From Macrostomum hystrix (lineage: Eukaryota > Platyhelminthes > Macrostomidae): a DNA stretch of 64,000 nt. Shown here piece by piece: positions 13,001-21,577 of the stretch (its first letter is position 1; the number at the start of each line of letters is the position of its first letter). Location: contig CATNEN010000030.1 in assembly GCA_950097015.1 (NCBI GenBank), forward strand, positions 729,001-793,000, given 5' to 3'. Position numbers and translations under genes: made by a program. Under the pieces are notes generated by a model. It did no database searches and was not told where the DNA came from. It saw only the letters and a list, made by a program, of their open reading frames with translations.

Positions 13001-13343
13001 GTAGACAGCGCTCGAATCTGCACTTGGGACAGGCGCGCCGCTTGAAGCCATTGGTGGCACACAGTATCGGATTGCCAATGCACTGATAGGTGAAGCGCTG
13101 GTAGACTGTGCGCTTAAAGAATGCCTTGCAAGCCTCGCAGGTGTAGGCGCCGTAGTGCCTACCAGAGGCGTAGCTGTTCTCGCACACGTGACATTTGCGT
13201 TTGCATTTGGCACCGTTGCCATGACTACTGTGACTGCCGTTGCCGCCATTGTCGCTTTGCTGCTCCGCCAGCTGCTCCTGTCGAAGCAGATCATGCTGAT
13301 GCTGCTCATCAAATATTTCTTCTTCGTCTTCTTCTTGCTTCAT
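10027..13343 (-). CDS. NR3/ERR-like nuclear receptor (three exons)
   Basis: Ligand-regulated or orphan transcription factor, expected in the nucleus. Coding exons are 12669-13343, 10710-11081 and 10027-10266; all junctions are phase 0, giving about 428 residues. The DNA-binding domain is at about 51-120: [20 protein letters not shown]-box [11 protein letters not shown], then second finger CIGNPILC and [10 protein letters not shown]-box EACKA is that of ERR-type NR3 receptors. The hinge is Ala/Pro/Ser-rich. The ligand-binding domain starts in exon 2 ([11 protein letters not shown], then [13 protein letters not shown], then SVPYDG) and ends in exon 3 with an AF-2-like [11 protein letters not shown] helix. 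The first finger has 14 rather than 13 residues between its cysteine pairs, and the basic A-box after GM is missing. ATG 13343 follows an acceptor-like TTTATCAG, so an upstream exon is possible. Exon 2's acceptor (GGCCAG) has a weak pyrimidine tract. Assignment to NR3 is good; to ERR itself, moderate. Confidence 0.85.
10540..10702 (-). mobile_element. tRNA-derived SINE, family A
   Basis: Read on the minus strand it starts with a tRNA-like head, TGTAGCCTAGTGGTTAGAGC (A box), then GGGGGTTCGATTCCCC (B box), and ends in a tail with the complement of ACCCATTTAACAGCTGGGTG. The head lies about six bases inside the intron from the donor at 10708-10709 of the nuclear receptor gene. Related copies are near 15.7 and 59.7 kb. 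Confidence 0.85.
11185..12112. repeat. 23-bp minisatellite in intron 1 of the nuclear receptor gene
   Basis: About 40 copies of a unit beginning AAATCTCATCTTTATAGACT followed by AGG or AGA. Degenerate copies continue to about 12,290, where decay increases copy by copy. Confidence 0.95.
12324..12648 (+). mobile_element. tRNA-derived SINE, family B (full copy)
   Basis: tRNA-like head GTGGCAGAGCGG-type (here AGTGGCAGAGCGGTTAACGC, A box) with GAGCTCGATTC as B box, then a unique body: GAGGGCCAACCTCCAAGGC, GTGTACACTGCCTGACGATG, GGGCAGATGTACACACC, AAATGGGCAGAATTGCC, and a tail GCAGCCCTCCTGCAATTATT. At least six copies are in this window (12.3, 17.8, 19.8, 27.5, 31.8 and 60.9 kb). This one ends about 19 bases from the nuclear receptor splice donor at 12667-12668. 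Confidence 0.9.
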
Positions 13344-13399
13344 CTGCTCTGATAAATAATTTTTTCTACTTTAACTTTGCTGCAATGATATTTTATTTC

Positions 13400-13692
13400 A
13401 GTGAGGTAGTGACAGTGCCAGGTGTTGTAGTGTCAATGTCAGGTGAGGTAGTGTCATTGCCAGGTGAGGTAGTGTCATTGCCAGGAGAGGTAGTGTCATT
13501 GCCAGGTGAGGTAGTATCAGTGCCATGTGTTGTAGTGTCAGTGCCAGTTGTAGTGTCAGTGCCAGTTGTAGTGTCAATGTCAGGTGAGGTAGTGTCAGTG
13601 CCAGGTGAGGTAGTGTCAGTGCCAGTTGTTGCAGTGTCAGTGCCAGTTGTTGTAGTGTCAGTGCCAGGTGTGATAGTGTCATTGCCAGGCGC
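13400..13692. repeat. 21-bp minisatellite upstream of the nuclear receptor coding exon
   Basis: About 14 copies of a unit like GAGGTAGTGTCAGTGCCAGG, with TTGTAGTG variants. Because 21 is a multiple of three it yields a Thr/Asp-rich ORF on the minus strand. That lies upstream of the receptor's ATG and, if transcribed, probably in an intron or 5' UTR. Confidence 0.9.
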
Positions 13693-14306
13693 CATCGCCT
13701 GTCAGCGGGCCTACAGGGTTTAGCGGTATGTGCGACCCTCGCCTCCCTGCTGTTTCCATGGACCACCCTGCAGCTAAGTCAAGTCAGGTGAGTGCCAGGT
13801 GAGTAGGTGTGAGTGTCATGTGTGGTAGGGTACGTTCAAGGTGATGTAGTGTGTGTCAGAAGTATAAAACAGGAACTTAACAACGCATTTTGTAGAGGTG
13901 CAAAGCACAATGTGCCAAGTACTATTATTATATAAAGAAGTAGAACATTTAGCTAATTAGATATGCAAATTCAATAGTAAGACCCATGAGCTAAATATGT
14001 GACATTAGTTACATTAAATATTGTTCACCAGTATCGGGTTATTATATATTTGCAATTGGTACAGTCGGCATAATGGCTGCTATCGATTAGCCTATAATGT
14101 GGGTTCCCGCTGGATTATGTGACTATAATACAATAGAAGAGAGAGATTGATGACTGTACTTTTTCATTGGCTGGGGACCTACAAAGGACGAAGCCTTTCT
14201 GTCTTTCTTTCTGTTTGGTCAACCTGTTCTGAGCAAAGGAAAATGTAATAAGACAGGCAAACAGACTCAAAGTTAGTAAAGATTAACTAAACTTTAACGT
14301 ATAGAG

Positions 14307-15479
14307 CAGGGGTCGGCAAACTCCGGCCCGCGGGCCAGATGCGGCCCTCGAAGCTCCCAAATCCGGCCCGTTGCCCCTTCTGACATCTACAGTGTCCTGT
14401 TTCATCTCTCCCGTGTCTAATCTCTCCCCTGTCTTATCTCTCCTGTGTCTAATCTCTCCTGTGTCTCATCGCTCTCGTGTCTAATCTCTCCCGTGTCTAA
14501 TCTCTCCCCTGTCTTATCTCTCCCGTGTCTAATCTCTCCTGTGTCTCATCGCTCTCGTGTCTAATCTCTCCCGTGTCTAATCTCTCCCCTGTCTTATCTC
14601 TCCCGTGTCTCATCTCTCTCGTGTCTAATCTCTCCCGTGTCTAATCTCTCCCCTGTCTAATCTCTCCCCGTGTCTAATCTCTCCCCTGTCTAATCTCTCC
14701 CCTGTCTTATCTCTCCCGTGTCTCATCTCTCCCCTGTCTAATCTCTCCCCTGTCTTATCTCTCCCGTGTCTCATCTCTCTCGTGTCTTATCTCTCCCGTG
14801 TCTCATCTCTCTCGTGTCTAATCTCTCCCGTGTCTCATCTCTCCCGTGTCTAATCTCTCCCCTGTCTAATCTCTCCCCTGTCTAATCTCACCCGTGTCTC
14901 ATCGCTCTCGTGTCTCATCGCTCTCGTGTCTAATCTCTCCCGTGTCTAATCTCTCCCGTGTCTAATCTCTCCCCTGTCTCATCTCTCTCGTGTCTAATCT
15001 CTCCCGTGTCTCATCTCTCCCGTGTCTAATCTCTCCCCTGTCTAATCTCTCCCCGTGTCTAATCTCTCCCCTGTCTAATCTCTCCCCTGTCTTATCTCTC
15101 CCGTGTCTCATCTCTCTCGTGTCTAATCTCTCCCGTGTCTCATCTCTCCCGTGTCTAATCTCTCCCCTGTCTAATCTCTCCCCTGTCTAATCTCACCCGT
15201 GTCTCATCGCTCTCGTGTCTCATCGCTCTCGTGTCTAATCTCTCCCGTGTCTAATCTCTCCCGTGTCTAATCTCTCCCCTGTCTCATCTCTCTCGTGTCT
15301 AATCTCTCCCGTGTCTCATCTCTCCCGTGTCTAATCTCTCCCCTGTCTCATCTCTCCCGTGTCTCATCTCTCCCGTGTCTCATCCCTCCCTAATCTCATA
15401 TTTATACAGTCAATGCGGCCCTCTGTCGTCTTTTAGGTTCTCTCTTTGGCCCGGCAGCAAATAAGTTTGCCTACCCCTG
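14307..15479. mobile_element. Non-autonomous hAT-type DNA transposon (MITE) with minisatellite interior
   Basis: Left end CAGGGGTCGGCAAACTCCGG, right end GTTTGCCTACCCCTG: inverted termini typical of hAT elements, with internal GGCCCGCGGGCC and GCGGCCC motifs near both ends. It is flanked by a perfect 8-bp target-site duplication GTATAGAG (14299-14306 and 15480-15487), the length expected for hAT insertion. There is no transposase ORF. The interior, about 14400-15390, is one minisatellite. Confidence 0.93.
14400..15390. repeat. 16-bp minisatellite inside the hAT-type element
   Basis: About 60 copies of CTCTCCCGTGTCTAAT and variants (CCTGTCTTAT, TCGTGTCTCATCG). Blocks of several units recur: the stretch from about 14835 reappears near 15135 with the same order of variants. 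The unit matches the array at 448-1020. Confidence 0.95.
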
Positions 15480-15519
15480 GTATAGAGAATAATAATAATA
15501 ATTATATAATTGTTTACAC

Positions 15520-15765
15520 CTGGCCCAATTCGAAGGCTGTTGAAGGCTGTCTACGGCTGTTCAGTCCATCGACTGGGGGGCGCCACACCCACCCTCAATT
15601 ACCCCAGGCGATGCTGGTACCCATTTAACATCTGGGTGAACTTAATCAATGCAGGTCTAGAGTGTCATGGTAAATGACACTATTTGTTCTAGTGGAGTCG
15701 GGAATCGAACCCCCGACCTTCAAGTCACGAGTCCAACGCTGTAACCACTAGGCTACAACCCCTAT
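15520..15765 (-). mobile_element. tRNA-derived SINE, family A
   Basis: Minus-strand copy with head GTTGTAGCCTAGTGGTTACA, B box GGGGGTTCGATTCCCGACTC, and the same tail as the 10.6-kb copy (complement of TACCCATTTAACATCTGGGTG-like sequence). The tail continues into AAGGCTGTCTACGGCTGTTC, a motif also seen near 17,140 and 17,740. Confidence 0.85.
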
Positions 15766-15779
15766 AGAGAATTAACAGA

Positions 15780-16425
15780 GCAGTGTTAAATGTGACACTG
15801 TGTTAGGTACCAAAATAGGAATAATAAACAAAGTACAAATCAGATTTAATTAATACATTTCTTCATCTGTTTAAGTGTGTATTGGCAAATTCAGTCAAAT
15901 AGATTTGCTAAAATCAGCCTAACTCAATATTAATTTGGTTTGGTATATAAATAGGCTAACAGAGGCTCAATAAACATAATACGGCAGGTAACTAGTTTTA
16001 CAAAAAATACACCAAAAAAATTTAGATGCTAATATACAACATAGATTTACTTTAACAAATTTACCTTGACCAGTATAATCGAATTGCATTAACTAGACGA
16101 GTTTGCTACATGTAGTCACACATTGTGTATCTATATTACTCGTATTTATCTTTGCATATATACAGACGCATGCACGACAGACAAGCCAGGCCCCGAATAA
16201 TATTATATAATATAATACAAAAGGACTACTATTCACCTAGTCATAGGTGCACGTAGTAACACACTATTAATCAATAAATAACGCGGAACTGTTTGTAGGT
16301 TGTATTCAGAGATATACTTGAATATAAAATTGATAACATGTGGCTGAGTATAGCCTAATTACTAGGGTCTCATTTCACAAGGTATTCTAACGCGTGTTTA
16401 ATTTTGCTAAACACATGGCACTCAA
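15780..16425. other. AT-rich stretch with no gene recognised
   Basis: No splice-supported ORF and no repeat structure beyond short A/T runs was seen on either strand. Confidence 0.6.
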
Positions 16426-16427
16426 CG

Positions 16428-17078
16428 AGAAAGGAGCTGGAGTGACAGTAGAGAAGGGAGCTGGAGTGACAGTGAAGAAGGGAGCTGGAGTGACAGTAGA
16501 GAAGGGAGCTGGAGTGACAGTGAAGAAGGGAGCTGGAGTGACAGTAGAGAAGGGAGCTGGAGTGACAGTGAAGAAGGGAGCTGGAGTGACAGTAGAGAAG
16601 GGAGCTGGAGTGACAGTAGAGAAGGGAGCCAGAGTGACAGTGAAGAAGGGAGCTGGAGTGACAGTAGAGAAGGGAGCTAGAGTGACAGTAGAGAAGGGAG
16701 CTGGAGTGACAGTAGAGAAGGAAGCCAGAGTGACAGTAGAGAAGGGAGCTGGAGTGACAGTAGAGAAGGAAGCCAGAGTGACAGTAGAGAAGGAAGCCAG
16801 AGTGACAGTAGAGAAGGGAGCTGGAGTGACAGTAGAGAAGGGAGCTGGAGTGACAGTAGAGAAGGAAGCCAGAGTGACAGTAGAGAAGGGAGCTGGAGTG
16901 ACAGTGAAGAAGGGAGCTGGAGTGACAGTAGAGAAGGAAGCTAGAGTGACAGTAGAGAAGGAAGCTAGAGTGACAGTAGAGAAGGAAGCCAGAGTGACAG
17001 TAGAGAAGGAAGCCAGAGTGACAGTAGAGAAGGGAGCTGGAGTGACAGTGAAGAAGGGAGCTGGAGTGACAGTGCAGT
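16428..17078. repeat. 24-bp minisatellite with open frame
   Basis: About 27 copies of a unit like GGAGCTGGAGTGACAGTAGA plus GAAG. The 24-bp period keeps an 8-residue repeat (VEKGAGVT, VKKGAGVT, VEKEARVT) open for 228 codons from 16394. Variation is mostly G/A and C/T in both synonymous and non-synonymous positions. With no supporting signal, coding is not claimed. Confidence 0.9.
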
Positions 17079-17373
17079 GATGGTTGGGTTTTGTGGTTAG
17101 AGTAGTGAACTTTTAATCAAGTGGCGGTCATTTCAGTCCATGGACTGAACAGATGTACACAGCCTTTCGGATGCGTTGGGCAATGGCTGCACCTGTGCTA
17201 GTGGCACGAAATTCACTAAAAAAAGATATTTAAGCTATTAAACGTAATTAAAAAGTACAATCAAATTTTTTAGAAAAAATATATAAAGTGACTTACAATA
17301 AATGTCAACTCACACTATTTCAACGCAAGAAGTCATGTATCATTTATCAGAGCAGAATTTTGTTCGCGCGTGT

Positions 17374-18692
17374 TCACCGACTGTGACAGCACAGTTCCAG
17401 CCAGGCTGTGGCGCAGATGCCAAACCTGCGGCGAATCATTCTTGACAGGAGATTGAGCAGAATGTCAAACAAGCTGGCGTCGTTGCGAGACAATTCCTGC
17501 CAGGTTGTCCCGGCTGTAATTAAGGATAGCTGCAGGCCCAGCTCAATGCTGAGTAGGGCTACGCAAGTGGAGATTAGGGCGCAGCCGCTGGCAGCCGCAG
17601 AGTGCAGACCGTCGTAGTAGAGAAAGCGACAATCGGCCGGCAGAAGAAACCTTTGAACAGTTCAGTCATGTGAGGATCAGAGTGAGAAACAATCAGTGTG
17701 ACAGCAAGTGGAACAGTTGCACATATTGCCCGGCTTTTTCAAAGGCTGTGTACAGCTGTGCAATTTACGCCCTTGAGGGCCAACCTCCAAGGCACAGTGA
17801 GAGTGTACACTGCCTGACGATGAGAATGTCAGGGCAGATGTACGCACCTGTGTGAGCGGATGCCTGCGTACAGTATCTGTGTGCGTGTGAGCTCGAGAGT
17901 CAGGGGTCTAGTGCCAACAAATGATGTGCCATTTCCGGCAGCCCTCCTGCAATTATTATTATTATTAATTACTCCCAGTGGGAATACAGTGAGAGTGAGA
18001 GTGTAGATTCAAATTTTTTCTATCCGGTTTATTCCTAGCGGAGACCAACTGATTTTACGAACAATTACGCAACGATTCACTCACCAATCTAGGTAGATAG
18101 CAGGTGTACAAATAGACGTTGCTGTCAACTGAACGCCATAGTAACCGGTTGCTATGCAAAGCGCCAACGTGATCAGATAAGACCTTCGATTAGACCTGCC
18201 AACGCAGCAGTCCAGCCACCAGCAGTGGTGGTCCAGCTGTTGAACGGAGCGTTCGCAGAAAGCGCACACGTCGGAGCCGCTGCCGTCGACGCTGCCACCG
18301 ACGCTGCCAGTTTCAATGGCATCGTCAACCGGTAGCAAGGACGCCGCCCTGGTTCGCCTAATCGATAAGCAGGTGAGAATACACAATAGATTTAAAGACA
18401 AGTGCTCCCATAATAGGACAACGCGTAGTATAGCAGACACTGTGGCCAGGCACAGGTAGCCAAGGCCAATAGTGGCACACGTGACTGCGAACAAAGCCGG
18501 GCATCGGGTTCGATTAGCTCTGAACCGTCTGACAGCCAATAGCAGGCTAGCTGGTGCGGCTAGGCAGACAAACAGGCTAAGCAGCGGATGCAGGCTGCCA
18601 ATTAGGAGAGTGCCGCCAACTCCAACAATGGCTAGGGTGCAGGCGCAACCGCTTGGTGATTGGCCACCGCCGCGTCTGTGCCAATCGGACAT
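17374..18692 (-). CDS. DHHC-type protein S-acyltransferase (two exons)
   Basis: Membrane enzyme expected to palmitoylate cysteines of target proteins. Exons 18085-18692 and 17374-17650 join in phase 2 (donor GTGAGT, acceptor after CAAAG), giving about 294 residues. Hydrophobic segments lie at about 17-55, 66-108, 172-198 and 225-250. The catalytic core is DVCAFCERSVQQLDHHC with DHHC at 154-157, then WWLDCCVGRSNRRSY, followed by a TTxE-like GTTWQEL at about 250-256. The usual first half of the cysteine-rich domain (CxxC plus HCSxC) is shortened to one CxxC. The closest general layout is the ZDHHC24 type. A different third exon is possible: GTTTGG donor at 17424-17425 to 17128-17215, in phase and with a strong T-rich acceptor, but that exon overlaps a repeat-derived motif. 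A SINE lies in the intron. Confidence 0.82.
17740..17955 (+). mobile_element. SINE family B, 5'-truncated copy
   Basis: Lacks the tRNA head. It begins at TGTGCAATTTACGCCCTTGA, continues with GAGGGCCAACCTCCAAGGC, the GTGTACACTGCCTGACGATG block, and ends in GCAGCCCTCCTGCAATTATT. It lies in the DHHC gene intron. Just upstream, CAAAGGCTGTGTACAGCTG matches the tail motif of family A. Confidence 0.85.
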
Positions 18693-19639
18693 TTGTTCAA
18701 CTGATTAGAGAAGTCAGCTGATTGGCCAGCAGACTTTTCTCTGTGCTTGTTCAATGGCAAGAGTTACCTGAAAGTAAACAAACATTTAATCCAACTTATT
18801 ACGAATATTGTTATAATTTTTAATGCAAACAAATTACTATTTTTATCTATAAAGCGAAATATCACGTAATTGAATTGCAGATTCTTTGCAATCAAGTAAT
18901 ACCGCTATGAAAATAGCCTATTTCCTTCCCCCTGACAATGATTTGTGCTGCACCCGATTGGAGCAATGCAAGCACACGAAACTCAAAACACGGGCCAAAT
19001 TTATGTTAGTGCATCTTCTGATATAAGAATCAAGTCGCCAGCCCTACAGACTATCGAGATATTCAACAGTTCTAGCTGAAAGTCAGATGTTTCCCATAAG
19101 AGCTAGTGTATTTCATACACCCCACCCAAAACAGGAATTCGCACTGCACCTCAGTGAGGCCTTGACAGGCCTTCAAACTTTATCAGCATGCAGTCATGCA
19201 CTCAAATGTGCCTGCATCATCTCTGACTTTGGTGGCCATTGAATTTTATCTAGACCTAGCTGCCAGACCCTTAGGGGCTGGATATTTTAAATTCCATCAC
19301 TACACTAGCATATATGATATCTGATTGGTTTGTCTTAGCTGCCAAATACTGTCTCATATTCTTGGCTCTTACACTATGGTAGAAATCTTGTATACAGTTT
19401 CGACCATAAAAGCAAGCAATAGGACTATAGGGATTATAGAGGGATTATAGGACACAATCATATTGACAAACTCCTAAATTATCAACAACATATATAGTGT
19501 AGAATAGCATTACTGTTCTAACAAACTGTACTAGTCTGTTTTCAAGTTATGCAAAGCCTTATTACATATAACTTTCCAGATAATTTTTTAATTGCAATCT
19601 TAAAAAATTGAGCATAAATCCTAGACAACAACTTTTATA

Positions 19640-19744
19640 TAATTCTTCTATAGGCAATAGCATATCATTTGGTAACATTTGGCCCATAGCCAGCAGAGGC
19701 AATTCTGCCCATTTATGGAGACTCCTAAGCACACACACACACAC

Positions 19745-19783
<39 letters not shown>

Positions 19784-20015
19784 ATATATTAGCTATACAT
19801 GGGCACACACTCACAGGGGTGTACATCTGCCCTAGCTTTCTCATAATCAAACAGTATACACATTAACTTATGCCATATTCATTGAGGTTGGCCCTCAAGA
19901 ACACAAATTGCACTACAAGACCCCTAGCCCTGTGTTTTGCAACTATGTACCAAATTATTATGGCCTTACCATGGAGTTGAGCTCATATATCTTAGTGCAA
20001 GAGGCAAACACATTA
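19640..20015 (-). mobile_element. SINE family B, minus strand, with (CA)n expansion
   Basis: The complement carries the same blocks in order: TTTGCCTCTTGCACTAAG-type head, GAGGGCCAACCTC, GGGCAGATGTACACCCC and AAATGGGCAGAATTGCC. A (CA)n microsatellite at about 19730-19782 has grown where other copies have a TG-rich stretch. Confidence 0.8.
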
Positions 20016-20019
20016 TACT

Positions 20020-21535
20020 ACAGTGATACAAACCTCTGTATTTATATATTTTATTTCAATATGAAAGAAGTGATAAAATTGCTTTCTTTCTAAGAAAATG
20101 TGATATTCTGTAATTTAATAAAGCAATTATATTAGGTAGCAATTTTTATATATTACAATTTTATTTTTTAGCATACATTTCTCAACTATTATTATTTTTA
20201 TAATTTAGTATTATTAATTATCTTGTTTTTTATACACACAACAAAGTTATATTGATAATATAGCCAGTCTCAATATTTTACTCTACTGTATATGAGCATT
20301 TAGCATAATTGGAGAAAAACAATCTCTTGTTTTAAGAAAAAAAGTCGATGAATATTTAGATTTGGTTTATAGGCCTAGTATATTTTAAAGTATTAAAATT
20401 AGAAAAAAACTAGTTTGTTAATCATTTTTGGTTAAAAAATTAGCTTGCCTTAGACTTGGCTAAAATATAATAAACCTTTATGAATTATCAATTAAGAATA
20501 GACCTAGTTGGATTTGTCAAAGGAAGATAAGAGGCCAGATCTTGGGAGAATATTATTCAGAATTTCATATAATAAGGAAGAGAGTAAAATTGTAAAACCA
20601 ATCTCAAATTTGTGATTTAAGAGTATGGTATAAAAAACTACTAATTCCGTAGAGTGTGTAAAGTAAGACTAAGTGAATAATATCCACCAGGCCTAGCTAT
20701 AATATAGAGTGACGCATTAGCTAGCTATTCATAATACAATATATGAGGGCAGCGTAAATTATCAAATATTTCAAAAGTTGAATTGGCGCGACATAATTTT
20801 ACCGTATACATTTTGTTTAAATAGGTCCGTGTTTTAGTGGGGTACGCCACCCCAATTTTATTATATAAAATACAGGGAGAATTTGAGGAAGAAAGTAACC
20901 GTCGAACTCCCGACCTTCCTCACTCATTTCACTTAGGCACAGTTTCAAGTGCAGAGCGACAAGAAAAATCCAGATAGAACCGTTTTCATAGCTCTAGCTT
21001 GTCAACCATGACAACACCTAGGTTTTAGGTGCTTGTCGAGCTAGTTTATACTCTTGAGAGTATCCTTCCTTAGGGCCTTAGGCTAGGTTAGTTTCATCCT
21101 CTCCTCCTCCTTTTTAAGGAAGCTTTTTCTCTCCTCATGAGAGGATCGCCCTCTCTCCCTGCGCCCTGCTGCGCCCCTTGCCCTCTGCCCCTGCGCCTTG
21201 CTGCGCCCCATGCCCTCTGCCCCTGCGCCTTGCTGCGCCCCCTTGCCTGTGCCCCTTGCCCTTTGTCCTGCGCCCCCTGTCCGTGCCCCCCTGTCCGTGG
21301 ACTACGCTTTCCCGTGCGTACCTCCACTGTGCTAGCTAACCCTATCGCCTGTGCTTGAATTGGACCCCTCTCTTCTTTCGTCCATTCTTACTCTAGTACC
21401 TATCTTTGCTCACCTGTATCCTGCATCTTTCTTCATTATCTGCTCTACCGACGCGACAATCCCTTAAAGTTTTAAGGAATTTTCTTGCATTTTTTAGTTT
21501 TAAATAGTAGTATATACAGTTTTATACAGTTTTAT
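20020..21535. other. AT-rich stretch, then a C-rich low-complexity block
   Basis: 20,020-21,050 is AT-rich with no gene seen. 21,130-21,300 is a C/T-rich imperfect repeat built on TGCCCCTGCGCCTTGCTGCG. This may be a promoter or 5' UTR-like part of the following retroelement, because it lies directly upstream of its first ORF; that is inference. Confidence 0.5.
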
Positions 21536-21577
21536 TTTTATTCATTTATTTATAAAAAAGAATATAACAGTTTAGAC

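Noticed and set aside
16394-17080. 228-codon ORF with an 8-residue repeat (VEKGAGVT)
   Set aside because: The 24-bp period keeps it open by arithmetic. No signal peptide, splice partner or selection pattern is seen; kept only as a repeat.
21094-21358. Arg/Gly-rich and Cys/Pro-rich ORFs
   Set aside because: Arise from the C-rich imperfect repeat before the retroelement; no coding evidence.
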